Source: an uncultured Clostridia bacterium (GTDB lineage Bacteria > Bacillota > Clostridia > Christensenellales > UBA1750). Taken from it: a stretch of 50,920 bases of DNA. Shown in pieces: positions 34,140 through 42,553 of this stretch (position 1 is its first letter; every line of letters begins with the position of its first letter). The notes beneath the pieces were generated by a model, which was not told the DNA's origin, did not search any database, and worked only from the letters and a program-made list of their open reading frames with translations. The stretch covers positions 1-50,920 of the forward strand of contig CANQPP010000014.1 of the NCBI GenBank assembly GCA_947625765.1, in the 5' to 3' direction. The position numbers and the translations under genes are program-made.

Positions 34140-35084
34140 ATGATCTACATTGGCGTTGACCTGGGCGGCACCAACATCGCCGTGGGTCTGGTGGACGAAA
34201 ACGGCAAGATCCTGCTCAAGGGTTCCACGCCCACTCTGGTCGAGCGCGGGCCCGAGCCCATCATCCGGGATATGGGCAAGCTGTCCCTGGAGCTGCTGGA
34301 AAAGGGCGGCTACAGCGTGGACGACGTGGCGGCTATCGGCGTGGGCGTGCCCGGCGTCACCAACCCCGAGACCGGCATCATCTCCTTCTGCACCAACTTG
34401 GGCTGGCACAACGTGCCCCTGGTGGAGATCCTCTCCCAGGTCATCGACAAGCCCATCTACGTGGAGAACGACGCCACCGTGGCCGCCCTGGCCGAGAGCG
34501 TGGCGGGCGTTTCCAAGGGCGTGAAGAACTCCATCTTCCTGACGCTGGGCACCGGCGTGGGCGGCGGCATCATCATCGACGGCAAGATCTACTCCGGCAC
34601 CCACCACGTGGGCAGCGAGCTGGGCCACATGACCGTCAACGTGGAGGGCCGTCCCTGCACCTGCGGCGGCATCGGCTGCTGGGAGCAGTATTCCTCCGCC
34701 ACGGCCCTGATCCGCATGGGCCGCGAGGCCGCCGAGGAAGCCCCCGACTGCCTCATCGCCAAGATGGTGGGCGGCGACCTTGACAAGATCGAGGCCAAGA
34801 CCGTCATCGACGCGGCCCGCGAGAAGGACCCCGTGGCCGTGAAGGTCTACGACAAGTACATCTACTACCTGGCCATGGGCATCGTGGCGCTGATCAACGC
34901 CTTCGACCCGGAGGTGTTCGCCATCGGCGGCGGCGTCTCCAAGGCGGGCGACTTCCTGATCGAGCCCCTGCGCGAGAAGGTCAAGGAGTACGTCTTCTAT
35001 AAGGACCTGCCCTATGGCCGCATCGAGCTGGCGGCCCTGGGCAACGACGCCGGCATCATCGGCGCGGCCATGCTGGGCAAGTAA
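34140..35084 (+). CDS. glcK: ROK family glucokinase
   Basis: 314 residues. It phosphorylates glucose to glucose 6-phosphate with ATP. The ATP-binding DLGGTNI is at residues 7-13, the substrate motif VENDATVAALAE near 108-119, GTGVGGGIIIDG near 139, and the ROK zinc signature CTCGGIGCWEQYSS near 178-191, with His from GSELGH. AAGGGAGGT lies about nine to ten bases before the ATG. It follows hprK by 88 bases. ROK glucokinases allow use of glucose released inside the cell from imported oligosaccharides, which fits the sugar ABC permeases at 48984. A terminator follows at 35099-35135. Confidence 0.93.
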   Translation: MIYIGVDLGGTNIAVGLVDENGKILLKGSTPTLVERGPEPIIRDMGKLSLELLEKGGYSVDDVAAIGVGVPGVTNPETGIISFCTNLGWHNVPLVEILSQVIDKPIYVENDATVAALAESVAGVSKGVKNSIFLTLGTGVGGGIIIDGKIYSGTHHVGSELGHMTVNVEGRPCTCGGIGCWEQYSSATALIRMGREAAEEAPDCLIAKMVGGDLDKIEAKTVIDAAREKDPVAVKVYDKYIYYLAMGIVALINAFDPEVFAIGGGVSKAGDFLIEPLREKVKEYVFYKDLPYGRIELAALGNDAGIIGAAMLGK

Positions 35085-35098
35085 GCGAAAAGACCCAA

Positions 35099-35135
35099 GA
35101 GCGGGCGCGGGAGGCATCCCCTGCCCGCTTCTCTT
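35099..35135 (+). terminator. Terminator after glcK
   Basis: AGCGGGC and GCCCGCT form a seven-bp GC stem around a partly paired loop, then TCTCTTTAT. Confidence 0.6.
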
Positions 35136-35163
35136 TATCCGTGTGAAGAAGGAGGGAAGGTGG

Positions 35164-35790
35164 ATGGTCCTCCTGCTGTTGTCGAACGGATTGAGCGCGC
35201 CCGCGCTGCGGGAGAGCCTGCCCCGGCTGGAGGGCGCCCGCGGCGCGCTGGTCCCCAACGCCATGGCGTCCATGAAGGCGCGCGAGGCGTCCCTGCCCCA
35301 TGTGCGGGAGGAACTTGCCGCCCTGAAACTGGGCTCTTTGGAGGTCTTTGATCTGGAACGCGGGCGGCCCAAGGGGCTGACGGGCTTCGACTTTCTGTAC
35401 TTCCTGGGCGGCAACGCCTTTCTTCTCACCAAAATTTTGCGGGAGCGGGGCTATGGAGAGGTGCTGAAATCGGCCGCAGAGAAGGCGGTGATCCTGGGCT
35501 CCAGCGGCGGCGCGCTGGCCCTGGGCGGCACGCTTGCGCACATCCAGCTGCTGGACGGCTCCATGAACCGCAAATACGGCTTGACGGACCTAAACGGCTT
35601 CAGCCTCACCGGCTCCAGCATCTGCCCGCACCGGGCGCGCTTTGGGGCGAAGTACCCGCGCTTCGAGGAGCGGATGGAGGCCTTCCAGAGGGAGAGCGGG
35701 CAGAGAGTATACCTGCTGGAGGACGGCGAGGGGCTGCTCTGCACGGAGCGGGGCGAGACCTGGCTGCGGGGCGGCGCGGTCCCGGGATGA
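35164..35790 (+). CDS. Peptidase S51/type 1 glutamine amidotransferase-like protein
   Basis: 208 residues from the ATG at 35164, directly after GAAGGAGGGAAGG. The fold elements of the S51 family (dipeptidase E, cyanophycinase) are seen: FLGGNAFLLTKIL (oxyanion and substrate loop) near residue 83 and the nucleophile elbow ILGSSGGALALGG near 110, with Ser as candidate nucleophile. Dipeptidase E cleaves Asp-X dipeptides; many clostridial relatives have no tested activity. The catalytic His is likely in ICPHRARFG near 158. It stands alone after the glcK terminator, upstream of a convergent operon. Confidence 0.78.
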   Translation: MVLLLLSNGLSAPALRESLPRLEGARGALVPNAMASMKAREASLPHVREELAALKLGSLEVFDLERGRPKGLTGFDFLYFLGGNAFLLTKILRERGYGEVLKSAAEKAVILGSSGGALALGGTLAHIQLLDGSMNRKYGLTDLNGFSLTGSSICPHRARFGAKYPRFEERMEAFQRESGQRVYLLEDGEGLLCTERGETWLRGGAVPG

Positions 35791-35934
35791 GCGAGGGGCT
35801 TCGCCGTTCCGTGGAAGGCGGCTCCGTCGGAAAAGCCGCAGTCCAATGCGGTTCGCTCTCTTATGAAGGAGGCCCACCGAAAAGCCCGCAGTCCGGCGCG
35901 AGCTGCCTTTTTCCCTACATAGTGTTCTAAATGG
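35791..35934. other. Short region with an imperfect direct repeat
   Basis: AAAAGCCGCAGTCC near 35831 recurs as AAAAGCCCGCAGTCC near 35879, about 48 bases apart. No gene is seen. Confidence 0.35.
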
Positions 35935-35968
35935 AAAAACCGCTTCATCGGTGGATGAAGCGGCTTTT
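35935..35968. terminator. Bidirectional terminator between the S51-like gene and pdxA2
   Basis: CCGCTTCATC (35940-35949) pairs with GATGAAGCGG (35954-35963), flanked by an A run and a T run. Confidence 0.85.
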
Positions 35969-35995
35969 ATGTGCGCTTTACGGTGTGTTTGCGGC

Positions 35996-37030
35996 TCACC
36001 GCCAGGCGGGGTCCACGCCGTACAAGGGGCCGTAGAGCGCGGCCAGGCGGATGGCTTCCACCATGCTGACCTCGCTGGCCTTCCCCGTTCCGGCGATGTC
36101 GTAGGCGGTGCCGTGGTCCACGGAGGTGCGGAGGAAGGGCAGGCCCACGGTCACGGAGATGGTGCGCTCGAAGTCGGCCATCTTGGTGGCGATGTGCCCT
36201 TGGTCGTGGTAGAGGGAGATCACCGCGTCGAAGCGGCCCTGGGCGGCCAGGTGGAACACAGAGTCCGCGCCGATGGGGTCGGACACGTCCACGCCTTGTG
36301 CGCGCGCGTCTCGCACGGCGGGCATGATCTGCTCGATCTCCTCCCGGCCGAACAGCCCGTTGTCCCCGCCGTGGGGGTTGAGCGCGGCCATCGCGATGCG
36401 CGGCGTCTCCACGCCCAGGCGGCGCAGGGCCGCGTCCACGCGCAGCGTGTAGGCATAGACGTGTTCCTCCGTCACGTAGTCCAGCGCCTGCCTGAGGGAC
36501 AGGTGCCGGGAGAGGAAGAACACCCGCAGGCCGCCCACCTGGAACATGGTCATGGGGTCGGCCGTGCCGGTGAGCCCGCCCAAGATCTCCGTGTGGCCGA
36601 TGTAGGGCACGCCCGCCTGCCGCAGGGCCTGCTTGTTGAGCGTGGTGGTGGCCAGCGCGTCCGCCTGTCTATCCCGCAGAAGGGAGACGCATTTCTCCAA
36701 AAAGGCGTAGGCCGCGCGGCCCGCGCCGGCCTGCACGCGGCCAAAGACGGTGTCCTCGGCGCGGAGAACGTCCACGTTGACAAGGTCCAGCGTGCCGGGG
36801 GCAAAGGCAGCCTCCTCCGGGTCCTCGGCCAGGTGCAGCCGCAGGGCCGCGCCGCAGACCTCGATCGCCCGCTGTACGCAGCTCTTTTCGCCCACCACCA
36901 GCGGGCGGCACCAGGAAAACACCTCCGGGTGCAGAAGCGCCTTGACCGCGATCTCCGGCCCCACGCCGGCCACGTCCCCGATGGGGATGAGCACGACGGG
37001 TTTCAGCGCATTGGATGCAGTTCGTTCCAT
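35996..37030 (-). CDS. pdxA: PdxA2-like 4-hydroxythreonine-4-phosphate/threonate-4-phosphate dehydrogenase
   Basis: 344 residues, full length for the PdxA family. IPIGDVAGVGPEI at residues 16-28, TTTLNKQALRQAG, GHTEILGGLTG, and the metal-binding LNPHGGDNGLFGREE and LYHDQGHIATKM are all present. PdxA proper oxidises 4-phosphohydroxy-threonine in vitamin B6 synthesis. PdxA2 proteins adjacent to a DUF1537 kinase instead oxidise and decarboxylate D- or L-threonate 4-phosphate to DHAP and CO2. The kinase gene is 36 bases upstream on the same strand, so the PdxA2 role is more likely. GGGAGGGAAAG precedes the ATG. It is the last gene before the terminator at 35935-35968. Confidence 0.9.
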   Translation of the reverse strand: MERTASNALKPVVLIPIGDVAGVGPEIAVKALLHPEVFSWCRPLVVGEKSCVQRAIEVCGAALRLHLAEDPEEAAFAPGTLDLVNVDVLRAEDTVFGRVQAGAGRAAYAFLEKCVSLLRDRQADALATTTLNKQALRQAGVPYIGHTEILGGLTGTADPMTMFQVGGLRVFFLSRHLSLRQALDYVTEEHVYAYTLRVDAALRRLGVETPRIAMAALNPHGGDNGLFGREEIEQIMPAVRDARAQGVDVSDPIGADSVFHLAAQGRFDAVISLYHDQGHIATKMADFERTISVTVGLPFLRTSVDHGTAYDIAGTGKASEVSMVEAIRLAALYGPLYGVDPAWR

Positions 37031-37066
37031 GGGTCTTTCCCTCCCTGATCTTTCTCTTTGTATTGG

Positions 37067-38293
37067 TCAAGCGGGGCCGCGGAAGCGGCTCGCGTTTTCC
37101 AGCATGCGCTCGATGGCGTCCGGCCCGCCGATCATGCCGCCCTTGGTGAGCACGAGCAGCCCCTCGTGCGGCCCGCCCAGCAGGCGGCCGCACACCGCCA
37201 GCGGCAGCAGCTCGCAGAGCAGCTCCACGCCCCGCGCGCCGACCTCGTCCAAAAAGCCGCGGGCGATATCGCCGCCGCTCAGGTAGCAGCGGTCCACGTC
37301 CGGCCGCCCCTCCAGCACCAGGCGGGCGCAGCGGCACAGGGCGGCGCAGACGTCCGCGGCGCGTCCGGGCAGCGTGCGGGCGGCGGTGAGGCTCAAAAGA
37401 AGCAGGCTGCCCCGGCCCGCCCCCGCGAAGGCGGCAAGGGCCCGTTTCGCCTCCCCGGCGGCATCCTCCAGCAGGCGGTCCACGTCCAGCTCCACGGGGA
37501 CGCAGTCCCGCCGGGCGGCCAGCGTCTCGACCTGCCTGCGGGATTCCTCGGTGCGGCTGCCCACGACCACCAGGGCGGAGCCCGTCTGCGCCCGCGGGGG
37601 GAAGCGTAGCAGCGTCCGCGCCAGCGTGAAGGGGCCGGGGTCGCAGCCGACGAAGGGCGTTTGGGCCGCCTCCAGCGCCTGGGCGATCCAGTCAAGGTGC
37701 TGATCGGAGGCCGCGTCGAAGGCCAAAATGGGCTCGTCGCTTTCCCGCACGGCTTGGGCGATAGCCTCGGGGCCTTTTAACACCGTGTCGATGGGGATGA
37801 GGCGGCCGGGCCGAGAGGATTGCCGGGCGATCGTCTCCAGGACGCAGGAGGAGAACACCGGGGTGCGCACGTCCCGCGCCATGCCTGTCTCCATGAGCGG
37901 CACGCCGTGCACCAGCACCGTGCCGCCCACGCAGAGCCGCCCCGCGCCGGGGCTGGCGCTGACCACCGCCGCGCGCCACCCAGCGGGCAGCGCGTCTAAG
38001 GCCGCGTCGATCTCCGCGCCCAGGTTCCCCCGCAGCGTGGAGTCGATGCGCTTGCTGAGCAGGGCCTGCCCGCCCGGAAAGAAGCCGCCGACCAGCGATT
38101 TTACGCGAGCGTAGGCCTCGTCCGGGGGCAGGGCGCGGCTGTCCGCGTTGACGGAGAGCACCTCCCGGCCCAGCACGCAGGGGTCCACCTGCGGGCCGGG
38201 GGAGGCGGCGGATGTGTAGCCCAGCCCCGCCAGCATGGCGCCGGTGTCGTTGGCGCCGGTCAGGTCGTCGGCGACGATCAGGAGCTTTCGCAT
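37067..38293 (-). CDS. Four-carbon acid sugar kinase family protein (DUF1537/OtnK-DtnK type)
   Basis: 408 residues. The N-terminal ADDLTGANDTGAMLA at residues 8-22 and KRIDSTLRGNLGAEI near 81 are the substrate-domain hallmarks. The C-terminal nucleotide domain has LSGGDIARGF near 338 and LTKGGMIGG near 381. Known members phosphorylate D-threonate, L-threonate, D-erythronate or 3-oxo-tetronates at O4. With PdxA2 this gives conversion of a C4 sugar acid to DHAP. AAAGGGGGAAA precedes the ATG. The AraC regulator gene ends 105 bases upstream, so the three may share a transcript. The exact stereoisomer cannot be read from sequence. Confidence 0.9.
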   Translation of the reverse strand: MRKLLIVADDLTGANDTGAMLAGLGYTSAASPGPQVDPCVLGREVLSVNADSRALPPDEAYARVKSLVGGFFPGGQALLSKRIDSTLRGNLGAEIDAALDALPAGWRAAVVSASPGAGRLCVGGTVLVHGVPLMETGMARDVRTPVFSSCVLETIARQSSRPGRLIPIDTVLKGPEAIAQAVRESDEPILAFDAASDQHLDWIAQALEAAQTPFVGCDPGPFTLARTLLRFPPRAQTGSALVVVGSRTEESRRQVETLAARRDCVPVELDVDRLLEDAAGEAKRALAAFAGAGRGSLLLLSLTAARTLPGRAADVCAALCRCARLVLEGRPDVDRCYLSGGDIARGFLDEVGARGVELLCELLPLAVCGRLLGGPHEGLLVLTKGGMIGGPDAIERMLENASRFRGPA

Positions 38294-38398
38294 GGGGCGT
38301 TTCCCCCTTTCTTTGTGGTGTGGCCGTCGGGCCGCTTTCTCCGACTGGCCGCTTTTCAGGTCAAAAGGGCGTTATGCGGAGCCTGTGCCCCAGGAGGG

Positions 38399-39220
38399 TC
38401 ACAGGTCCAGGGGCGTCTGCCTGTAAACGCGCGGCGACATGCCCGTCATGCGCTTGAAGATGCGGCGGAAATATTCCGCGGAGCCAAAGCCCAAAAGGCC
38501 GCTGATCTCCTCGATGGACCTTGTTTCGTCCGTCTTCAGCAGGCGCATGGCCCTCTCGATGCAGACGCGGTTCTTATACTCGATGGGCGTCATGGAAACG
38601 GAGCGCTTAAAACAGCTGTGGAAATGGGAGACGCTCATGTTGCTGATCTCGGCCAGCCTGTTGATGGAGACGGGCTCCTCGCAGTGCTGTTCCAGGTATT
38701 CCACGGCCCGCTCGATCCGCTGGTCCCTCTTTCCGTTTTCCCGGACACGCAGGAGAGGAAAGACCCGGCTGATCGTCCAAAAGAAGATCCCCAGCGCCAG
38801 AAGCTGCTGGTCCTCATCGCCTTGGTAAGCTGTCAGGGCCTGCTCGAACGCATTTTTAAGGGCAGGAAAGTCCGGCAGGGACAGCTTCTGCAGCCGAAAG
38901 TTCCTCTGCTGCGCGGTCAGCAGCGGGGATTCAAAGATAAAGTGCATGCTGATGTAGGAGACCTTGGGCTCGCCCTTCCAGTAGGAGGCGTAGCGGGTGG
39001 TGATGGGCACGTAGATGATGTCGCCCGGACGGACGAGTATGTCCTCCTCGCCTTCGCTTGAAAATGTCCCCTGCCCCTCCAGGATCAGCCCCATGCAGGT
39101 GTGCGGCCTTGGGTATTCCCGAAAATCGCAGACGTGTTCCGTGTCGTATTCATATTTTTCTACTTTCAGGAAGGAAAGCTTTGAGATCGCGGTGATATTC
39201 GTAAAGATCACCCCCATCAT
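38399..39220 (-). CDS. AraC family transcriptional regulator
   Basis: 273 residues if translation starts at the ATG at 39220; an adjacent ATG at 39217 is equally possible. An ATG at 39253 opens the frame, but it lies between the -35 and -10 boxes of a perfect promoter (39242-39270), so it cannot be in that transcript. The N-terminal half is a cupin-like sensor domain (RPHTCMGLILEGQGTFSSEGEEDILVRPGDIIYVP). The C-terminal 100 residues hold two helix-turn-helix units: INRLAEISNMSVSHFHSCFKR and SIEEISGLLGFGSAEYFRRIFKR, with the AraC ending MTGMSPRVYRQ. It probably controls both the C4-acid genes and the divergent operon. The ligand is likely a sugar or sugar acid. Confidence 0.9.
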   Translation of the reverse strand: MMGVIFTNITAISKLSFLKVEKYEYDTEHVCDFREYPRPHTCMGLILEGQGTFSSEGEEDILVRPGDIIYVPITTRYASYWKGEPKVSYISMHFIFESPLLTAQQRNFRLQKLSLPDFPALKNAFEQALTAYQGDEDQQLLALGIFFWTISRVFPLLRVRENGKRDQRIERAVEYLEQHCEEPVSINRLAEISNMSVSHFHSCFKRSVSMTPIEYKNRVCIERAMRLLKTDETRSIEEISGLLGFGSAEYFRRIFKRMTGMSPRVYRQTPLDL

Positions 39221-39241
39221 AGAATCGTTGTGGTTTTCCGT

Positions 39242-39270
39242 ATTATATTCCATTTACTTTTTTATGTCAA
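39242..39270 (-). promoter_or_regulatory. Perfect consensus promoter of the araC-type gene
   Basis: TTGACA (39270-39265), a 17-base spacer and TATAAT (39247-39242) on the minus strand. The -10 box lies inside the upstream end of the open frame. Confidence 0.85.
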
Positions 39271-39281
39271 TTTGCTATTCT
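39253..39281 (+). promoter_or_regulatory. Divergent promoter for the six-gene catabolic operon
   Basis: TTTACT, a 17-base spacer and TATTCT on the plus strand, overlapping the araC promoter on the other strand. The weak boxes suit an activator-dependent promoter. Confidence 0.5.
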
Positions 39282-39402
39282 TTAACGTATGGAAACTAGG
39301 GGGCCGCAGAGCGGGCTTTCCGCATCCCATCGGGAGCTGAACAAATGAGCGTGCGCGGGCATTTTGCATCCGTCCCGCCCCGCGCAGAAAGGAAATGAGC
39401 GT

Positions 39403-40401
39403 ATGAGAGCGATTTTGGTCGATCGGGAAAACCGCCTTGTGTGGTCGCAGGTGCCGGACCCGGCGATAAAGGCGGACGAGGTGCTGGTCAAGATCGAATA
39501 TGCCGCGCTGAACCGCGCGGACCTGATGCAGCGGGCGGGGGATTACCCGCCGCCGCCGGGCTGCCCGGAATGGATGGGGCTGGAGGTCTCCGGCACCGTG
39601 GAATCGGTGGGGGAGGAAGCCGCCAGGGAAAGCCCGTGGAAGGCGGGCGACAAGGTCTGCGCGCTTTTGGGCGGCGGCGGATACGCGCAGTATGCAGCGG
39701 TGCGCTACGACATGCTGATGCCCGTCCCCGCGAACTGCTCCATGGCGGAGGCCGCGGCGCTCCCGGAGGCGTTCGCCACGGCCTACCTCAACCTGTTTTA
39801 TGAAGGAAAGATACAGAAGGGCGATACGCTCCTCATGCACGCGGGCGCCAGCGGGCTGGCCAGCGTGGTCATCCCCCTTGCCAAGGCCTTCGGCGTGCGG
39901 GTGATCACCAGCGTGCGGTCGGACGAGATCGCCGCCTCGATCCGGCACCTGCACGCGGACCTGGTGGTCAACACCAGCAAAGAGGACATCGCGCAGGTGC
40001 TGAAGGAACAGCTGGAGGAAGGGCACCCCGTGGATGTGGCGCTGGACTGCCTGGGCGGTAAGATGCAGGGGAAATGCCTGCCGTACATGAGCTACGGCGG
40101 CCGCTGGATCATGATCGCCACGCTGGCGGGGGACCTGACGGAGGTGGACCTTAAGAACATCTATGTAAGGAACATAAGGATCATCGGGAGCACGCTCCGC
40201 TCCAGGCCGCCGGCCGTCAAGGCGCAGCTGCTAAAGGCGCTGGTCCGCGAGGTCTGGCCGCTCATAGAAAAAGGAGAGGTGAAGCCGACGATCTACAAGG
40301 TGCTGCCGATCACGCAGGCCGAGGAGGCGCACGGCATCTTAAAACGCGGAGAGAACATCGGAAAGGTCGTCTTGAAGGTCGGCGGGGCCGACCCCGAATA
40401 G
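39403..40401 (+). CDS. Quinone oxidoreductase-like zinc-independent MDR (PIG3/QOR family)
   Basis: 332 residues from the ATG at 39403; AAAGGA lies about nine bases upstream. An N-terminal GroES-like domain (AALNRADLMQRAGDYPPPPG) is followed by a Rossmann domain with LMHAGASGLASVVIPLAKAFG near 148. The zinc-ligand Cys/His of alcohol dehydrogenases are absent, and LNRADLMQR and the PPPPG loop are typical of the PIG3 type NADPH:quinone reductases. Members reduce enones or quinones. First gene of the plus-strand operon, so it may set the redox step that begins or ends the pathway. The C-terminus (ITQAEEAHGILKRGENIGKVVLKV) is complete. Confidence 0.87.
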   Translation: MRAILVDRENRLVWSQVPDPAIKADEVLVKIEYAALNRADLMQRAGDYPPPPGCPEWMGLEVSGTVESVGEEAARESPWKAGDKVCALLGGGGYAQYAAVRYDMLMPVPANCSMAEAAALPEAFATAYLNLFYEGKIQKGDTLLMHAGASGLASVVIPLAKAFGVRVITSVRSDEIAASIRHLHADLVVNTSKEDIAQVLKEQLEEGHPVDVALDCLGGKMQGKCLPYMSYGGRWIMIATLAGDLTEVDLKNIYVRNIRIIGSTLRSRPPAVKAQLLKALVREVWPLIEKGEVKPTIYKVLPITQAEEAHGILKRGENIGKVVLKVGGADPE

Positions 40402-40473
40402 AAACACATGAAACCAATCACTCGCTTCCCCAACACGCAGGCCGCCGCTGTGGCGGAGAAAAGGAGAGAGAAA

Positions 40474-41478
40474 ATGAAAAAGATCAAGATCGCGCAGATC
40501 GGTATCGGTCATGACCACGCTTCAGAGATCTTCACGCGCCTGAAATGGTTGAGCGACATCTTCGAGGTCGCGGGCTACGCGCTGCCCCCGGAGGAAAAGG
40601 AGCGCTATGCGGACAGGCTTTCCGTGTTCGACGGCTACCCGGAGCTGACCATCGAGGAAATTTTGAATTCGGACATCGAGGCCGTGACGGTGGAGACCGA
40701 GGAGCTGAACCTGACGAAATATGCTCGCCTCATGGCCGAGGGAAAGAAGCACATGCACATGGACAAGCCGGGCGGGCAGGAGCTGGACGAGTTTGAGAAG
40801 CTGGTCCGCACGGTCAAGGCCAACGGGACCGTTTTCCACCTGGGGTACATGTACCGCTATAACCCTTATGTCAAGGAGCTGCTGGCGAAGGTGAGAAACG
40901 GGGAGCTGGGCGAGATCTTCAGCGTGCAGGCGCAGATGGACGGCTGGCACCCGGCCTGGAAGCGGCAGTGGCTGGAGCAGTTTAAGGGCGGCATCATGTT
41001 CTTCTTAGGCTGCCACCTGGTCGACCTGATCCTGCAGATCCAGGGCCTGCCCGACAAGGTGATCCCGATCCTTAGATCCACCAGGTACGACGGCGTGACG
41101 GCCAACGATTACGCCATCGCGGTCATGGAGTACCCAAACGGCGTTTCCTGGGCCAAGAGCTGCATCGCGGAGCTGGGCGGCTTTGCGCGCAGGGGCATCG
41201 TGGTCTCCGGCTCCAAGGGGAGCATCGAGCTCAACCCCATCGAGATGAACGTGAGTAGGGACGGGAAATATCTCGGGCAGTACGTGGAAAAGACGGAGTA
41301 TTACAGCAGGGACTGGAGCGACATGGGCGTGACCGTCCGCAGCGAGCTGCACGACCGTTACAGCAGCATGATGGAGAGCTTTGCCGCGTACGTGCGGGGG
41401 GAGAAGGAGAACCCCTACACCTACGATCACGAGCTGACGCTGTATAAGCTCGTTCTGCAGTGCTGCGGCATGCTTTAA
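40474..41478 (+). CDS. Gfo/Idh/MocA family oxidoreductase
   Basis: 334 residues from the ATG at 40474, after AAGGAGAGAG. The N-terminal Rossmann motif IAQIGIGHDHA is at residues 6-16, and HMHMDKPGGQELDE near 94-107 holds the catalytic Lys of the (E/D)KP motif. The C-terminal beta-sheet domain contains GYMYRYNPYV and FLGCHLVDLI, where His is in the place of the catalytic H(xx)D. Family members oxidise or reduce sugars, inositols and sugar acids, often at C2 or C3, with NAD(P). It lies 72 bases after the QOR-like gene and 45 before the second MDR gene. The substrate cannot be named. Confidence 0.9.
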   Translation: MKKIKIAQIGIGHDHASEIFTRLKWLSDIFEVAGYALPPEEKERYADRLSVFDGYPELTIEEILNSDIEAVTVETEELNLTKYARLMAEGKKHMHMDKPGGQELDEFEKLVRTVKANGTVFHLGYMYRYNPYVKELLAKVRNGELGEIFSVQAQMDGWHPAWKRQWLEQFKGGIMFFLGCHLVDLILQIQGLPDKVIPILRSTRYDGVTANDYAIAVMEYPNGVSWAKSCIAELGGFARRGIVVSGSKGSIELNPIEMNVSRDGKYLGQYVEKTEYYSRDWSDMGVTVRSELHDRYSSMMESFAAYVRGEKENPYTYDHELTLYKLVLQCCGML

Positions 41479-41523
41479 AAAAGGGCTTTTGGCCGTAGGC
41501 AAACGCGGAAGGAGAGCAAAAAC

Positions 41524-42537
41524 ATGGTATCTAAATACATCGTATTCGCCAGCAAAAACCATGCGGAGCTGGCGGAAAGGGAAATTCTGCCTCCCGGGCC
41601 GGAGGAGGTGCAGGTCCGGCTCGCCGTCTCGTCCATCAGCAGCGGCACGGAGCGCGCGAACTTAAGCGGAGAGCTGAACGTGAGCATCGGCACCTATTAC
41701 AAGGAGGCGCAGTTCCCGCGGTACAGCGGGTACAGCTCCGCCGGTGTGGTGGAGGCCGTCGGGGAAAGGGTCACGAAGGTCAAGCCCGGCGACCGCGTCG
41801 CGCTGATCTGGAGCACCCACAGCCAGGTGCTCAACATCCGGCAGAGCTGCGTGTTCCCGATCGGGGACGACATCTCCTTTGAAGAGGCGGCGCTTCTGCA
41901 CATCGCCTGCTTCCCGCTGGCGGCCCTGCGCAAATGCAGGCTGGAGATCGGGGAATCGGTCGTCGTGATGGGGATGGGCATCCTGGGCATCCTTTCCCTG
42001 CCGCTTTTAAGGGCGGCCGGGGCGGTCCCCATCGTCGCGGTGGACCCGAAGGCCGAAAAGCGGGAAAAGGCCTTAAAGTCCGGGGCAGACCATGCGCTGG
42101 ACCCGTACGCGCCGGACTTTGCGCAAGAGACGCGCGCGCTGACCGGGGGAGGCGCCCGGACGGCCATCGAGGTGACCGGCGTCGGAAAGGGTCTGGACGG
42201 CGCGCTGGACTGCATGGCCCCGCGGGGAAGGGTGGCGCTGCTGGGCTGCACGCGGCACTCGGACTTCACGATCGACTATTACCATAAGGTGCACGGTCCG
42301 GGGATCACGCTCATCGGCGCGCACACGGACGCGCGCCCGAGGGAGGAATCCTACGGCGGGTACTGGACCGCGCAGGACGACATGAACGCGCTCATCCGCT
42401 TGAGCCGAAGCGGGCGCATCCGCCTGGCGGCGCTGGTGGACGAGACGCATTCCCCGCTGGAAGCACCCGAGATCTATACAAGGCTCGTCAGCGAGCCGTC
42501 CTTCCCGCTGGTGCAGTTCGACTGGCGGAGGCTCTGA
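41524..42537 (+). CDS. Zinc-type alcohol dehydrogenase-like MDR protein
   Basis: 337 residues. A GroES-like N-terminal domain begins with ASKNHAELAEREI; the region holding the catalytic Cys in alcohol dehydrogenases reads SISSGTERANLSG, so the zinc ligand is replaced. This SSGTE pattern is seen in MDR proteins that travel with Gfo/Idh/MocA enzymes. The Rossmann domain has VVVMGMGILGILSLPLLRAAGA near 147. GGAAGGAGAG precedes the ATG. It is 16 bases before the dehydroquinase-like gene. It probably acts on a sugar-derived alcohol or ketone linked to the neighbouring Gfo/Idh/MocA reaction. Confidence 0.85.
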   Translation: MVSKYIVFASKNHAELAEREILPPGPEEVQVRLAVSSISSGTERANLSGELNVSIGTYYKEAQFPRYSGYSSAGVVEAVGERVTKVKPGDRVALIWSTHSQVLNIRQSCVFPIGDDISFEEAALLHIACFPLAALRKCRLEIGESVVVMGMGILGILSLPLLRAAGAVPIVAVDPKAEKREKALKSGADHALDPYAPDFAQETRALTGGGARTAIEVTGVGKGLDGALDCMAPRGRVALLGCTRHSDFTIDYYHKVHGPGITLIGAHTDARPREESYGGYWTAQDDMNALIRLSRSGRIRLAALVDETHSPLEAPEIYTRLVSEPSFPLVQFDWRRL

Positions 42538-42553
42538 CAGGAGGGGAAAACGG

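Noticed and set aside
35014-35163. N-terminal extension of the S51-like protein
   Set aside because: It covers the end of glcK and its terminator; the ATG at 35164 has a strong ribosome binding site.
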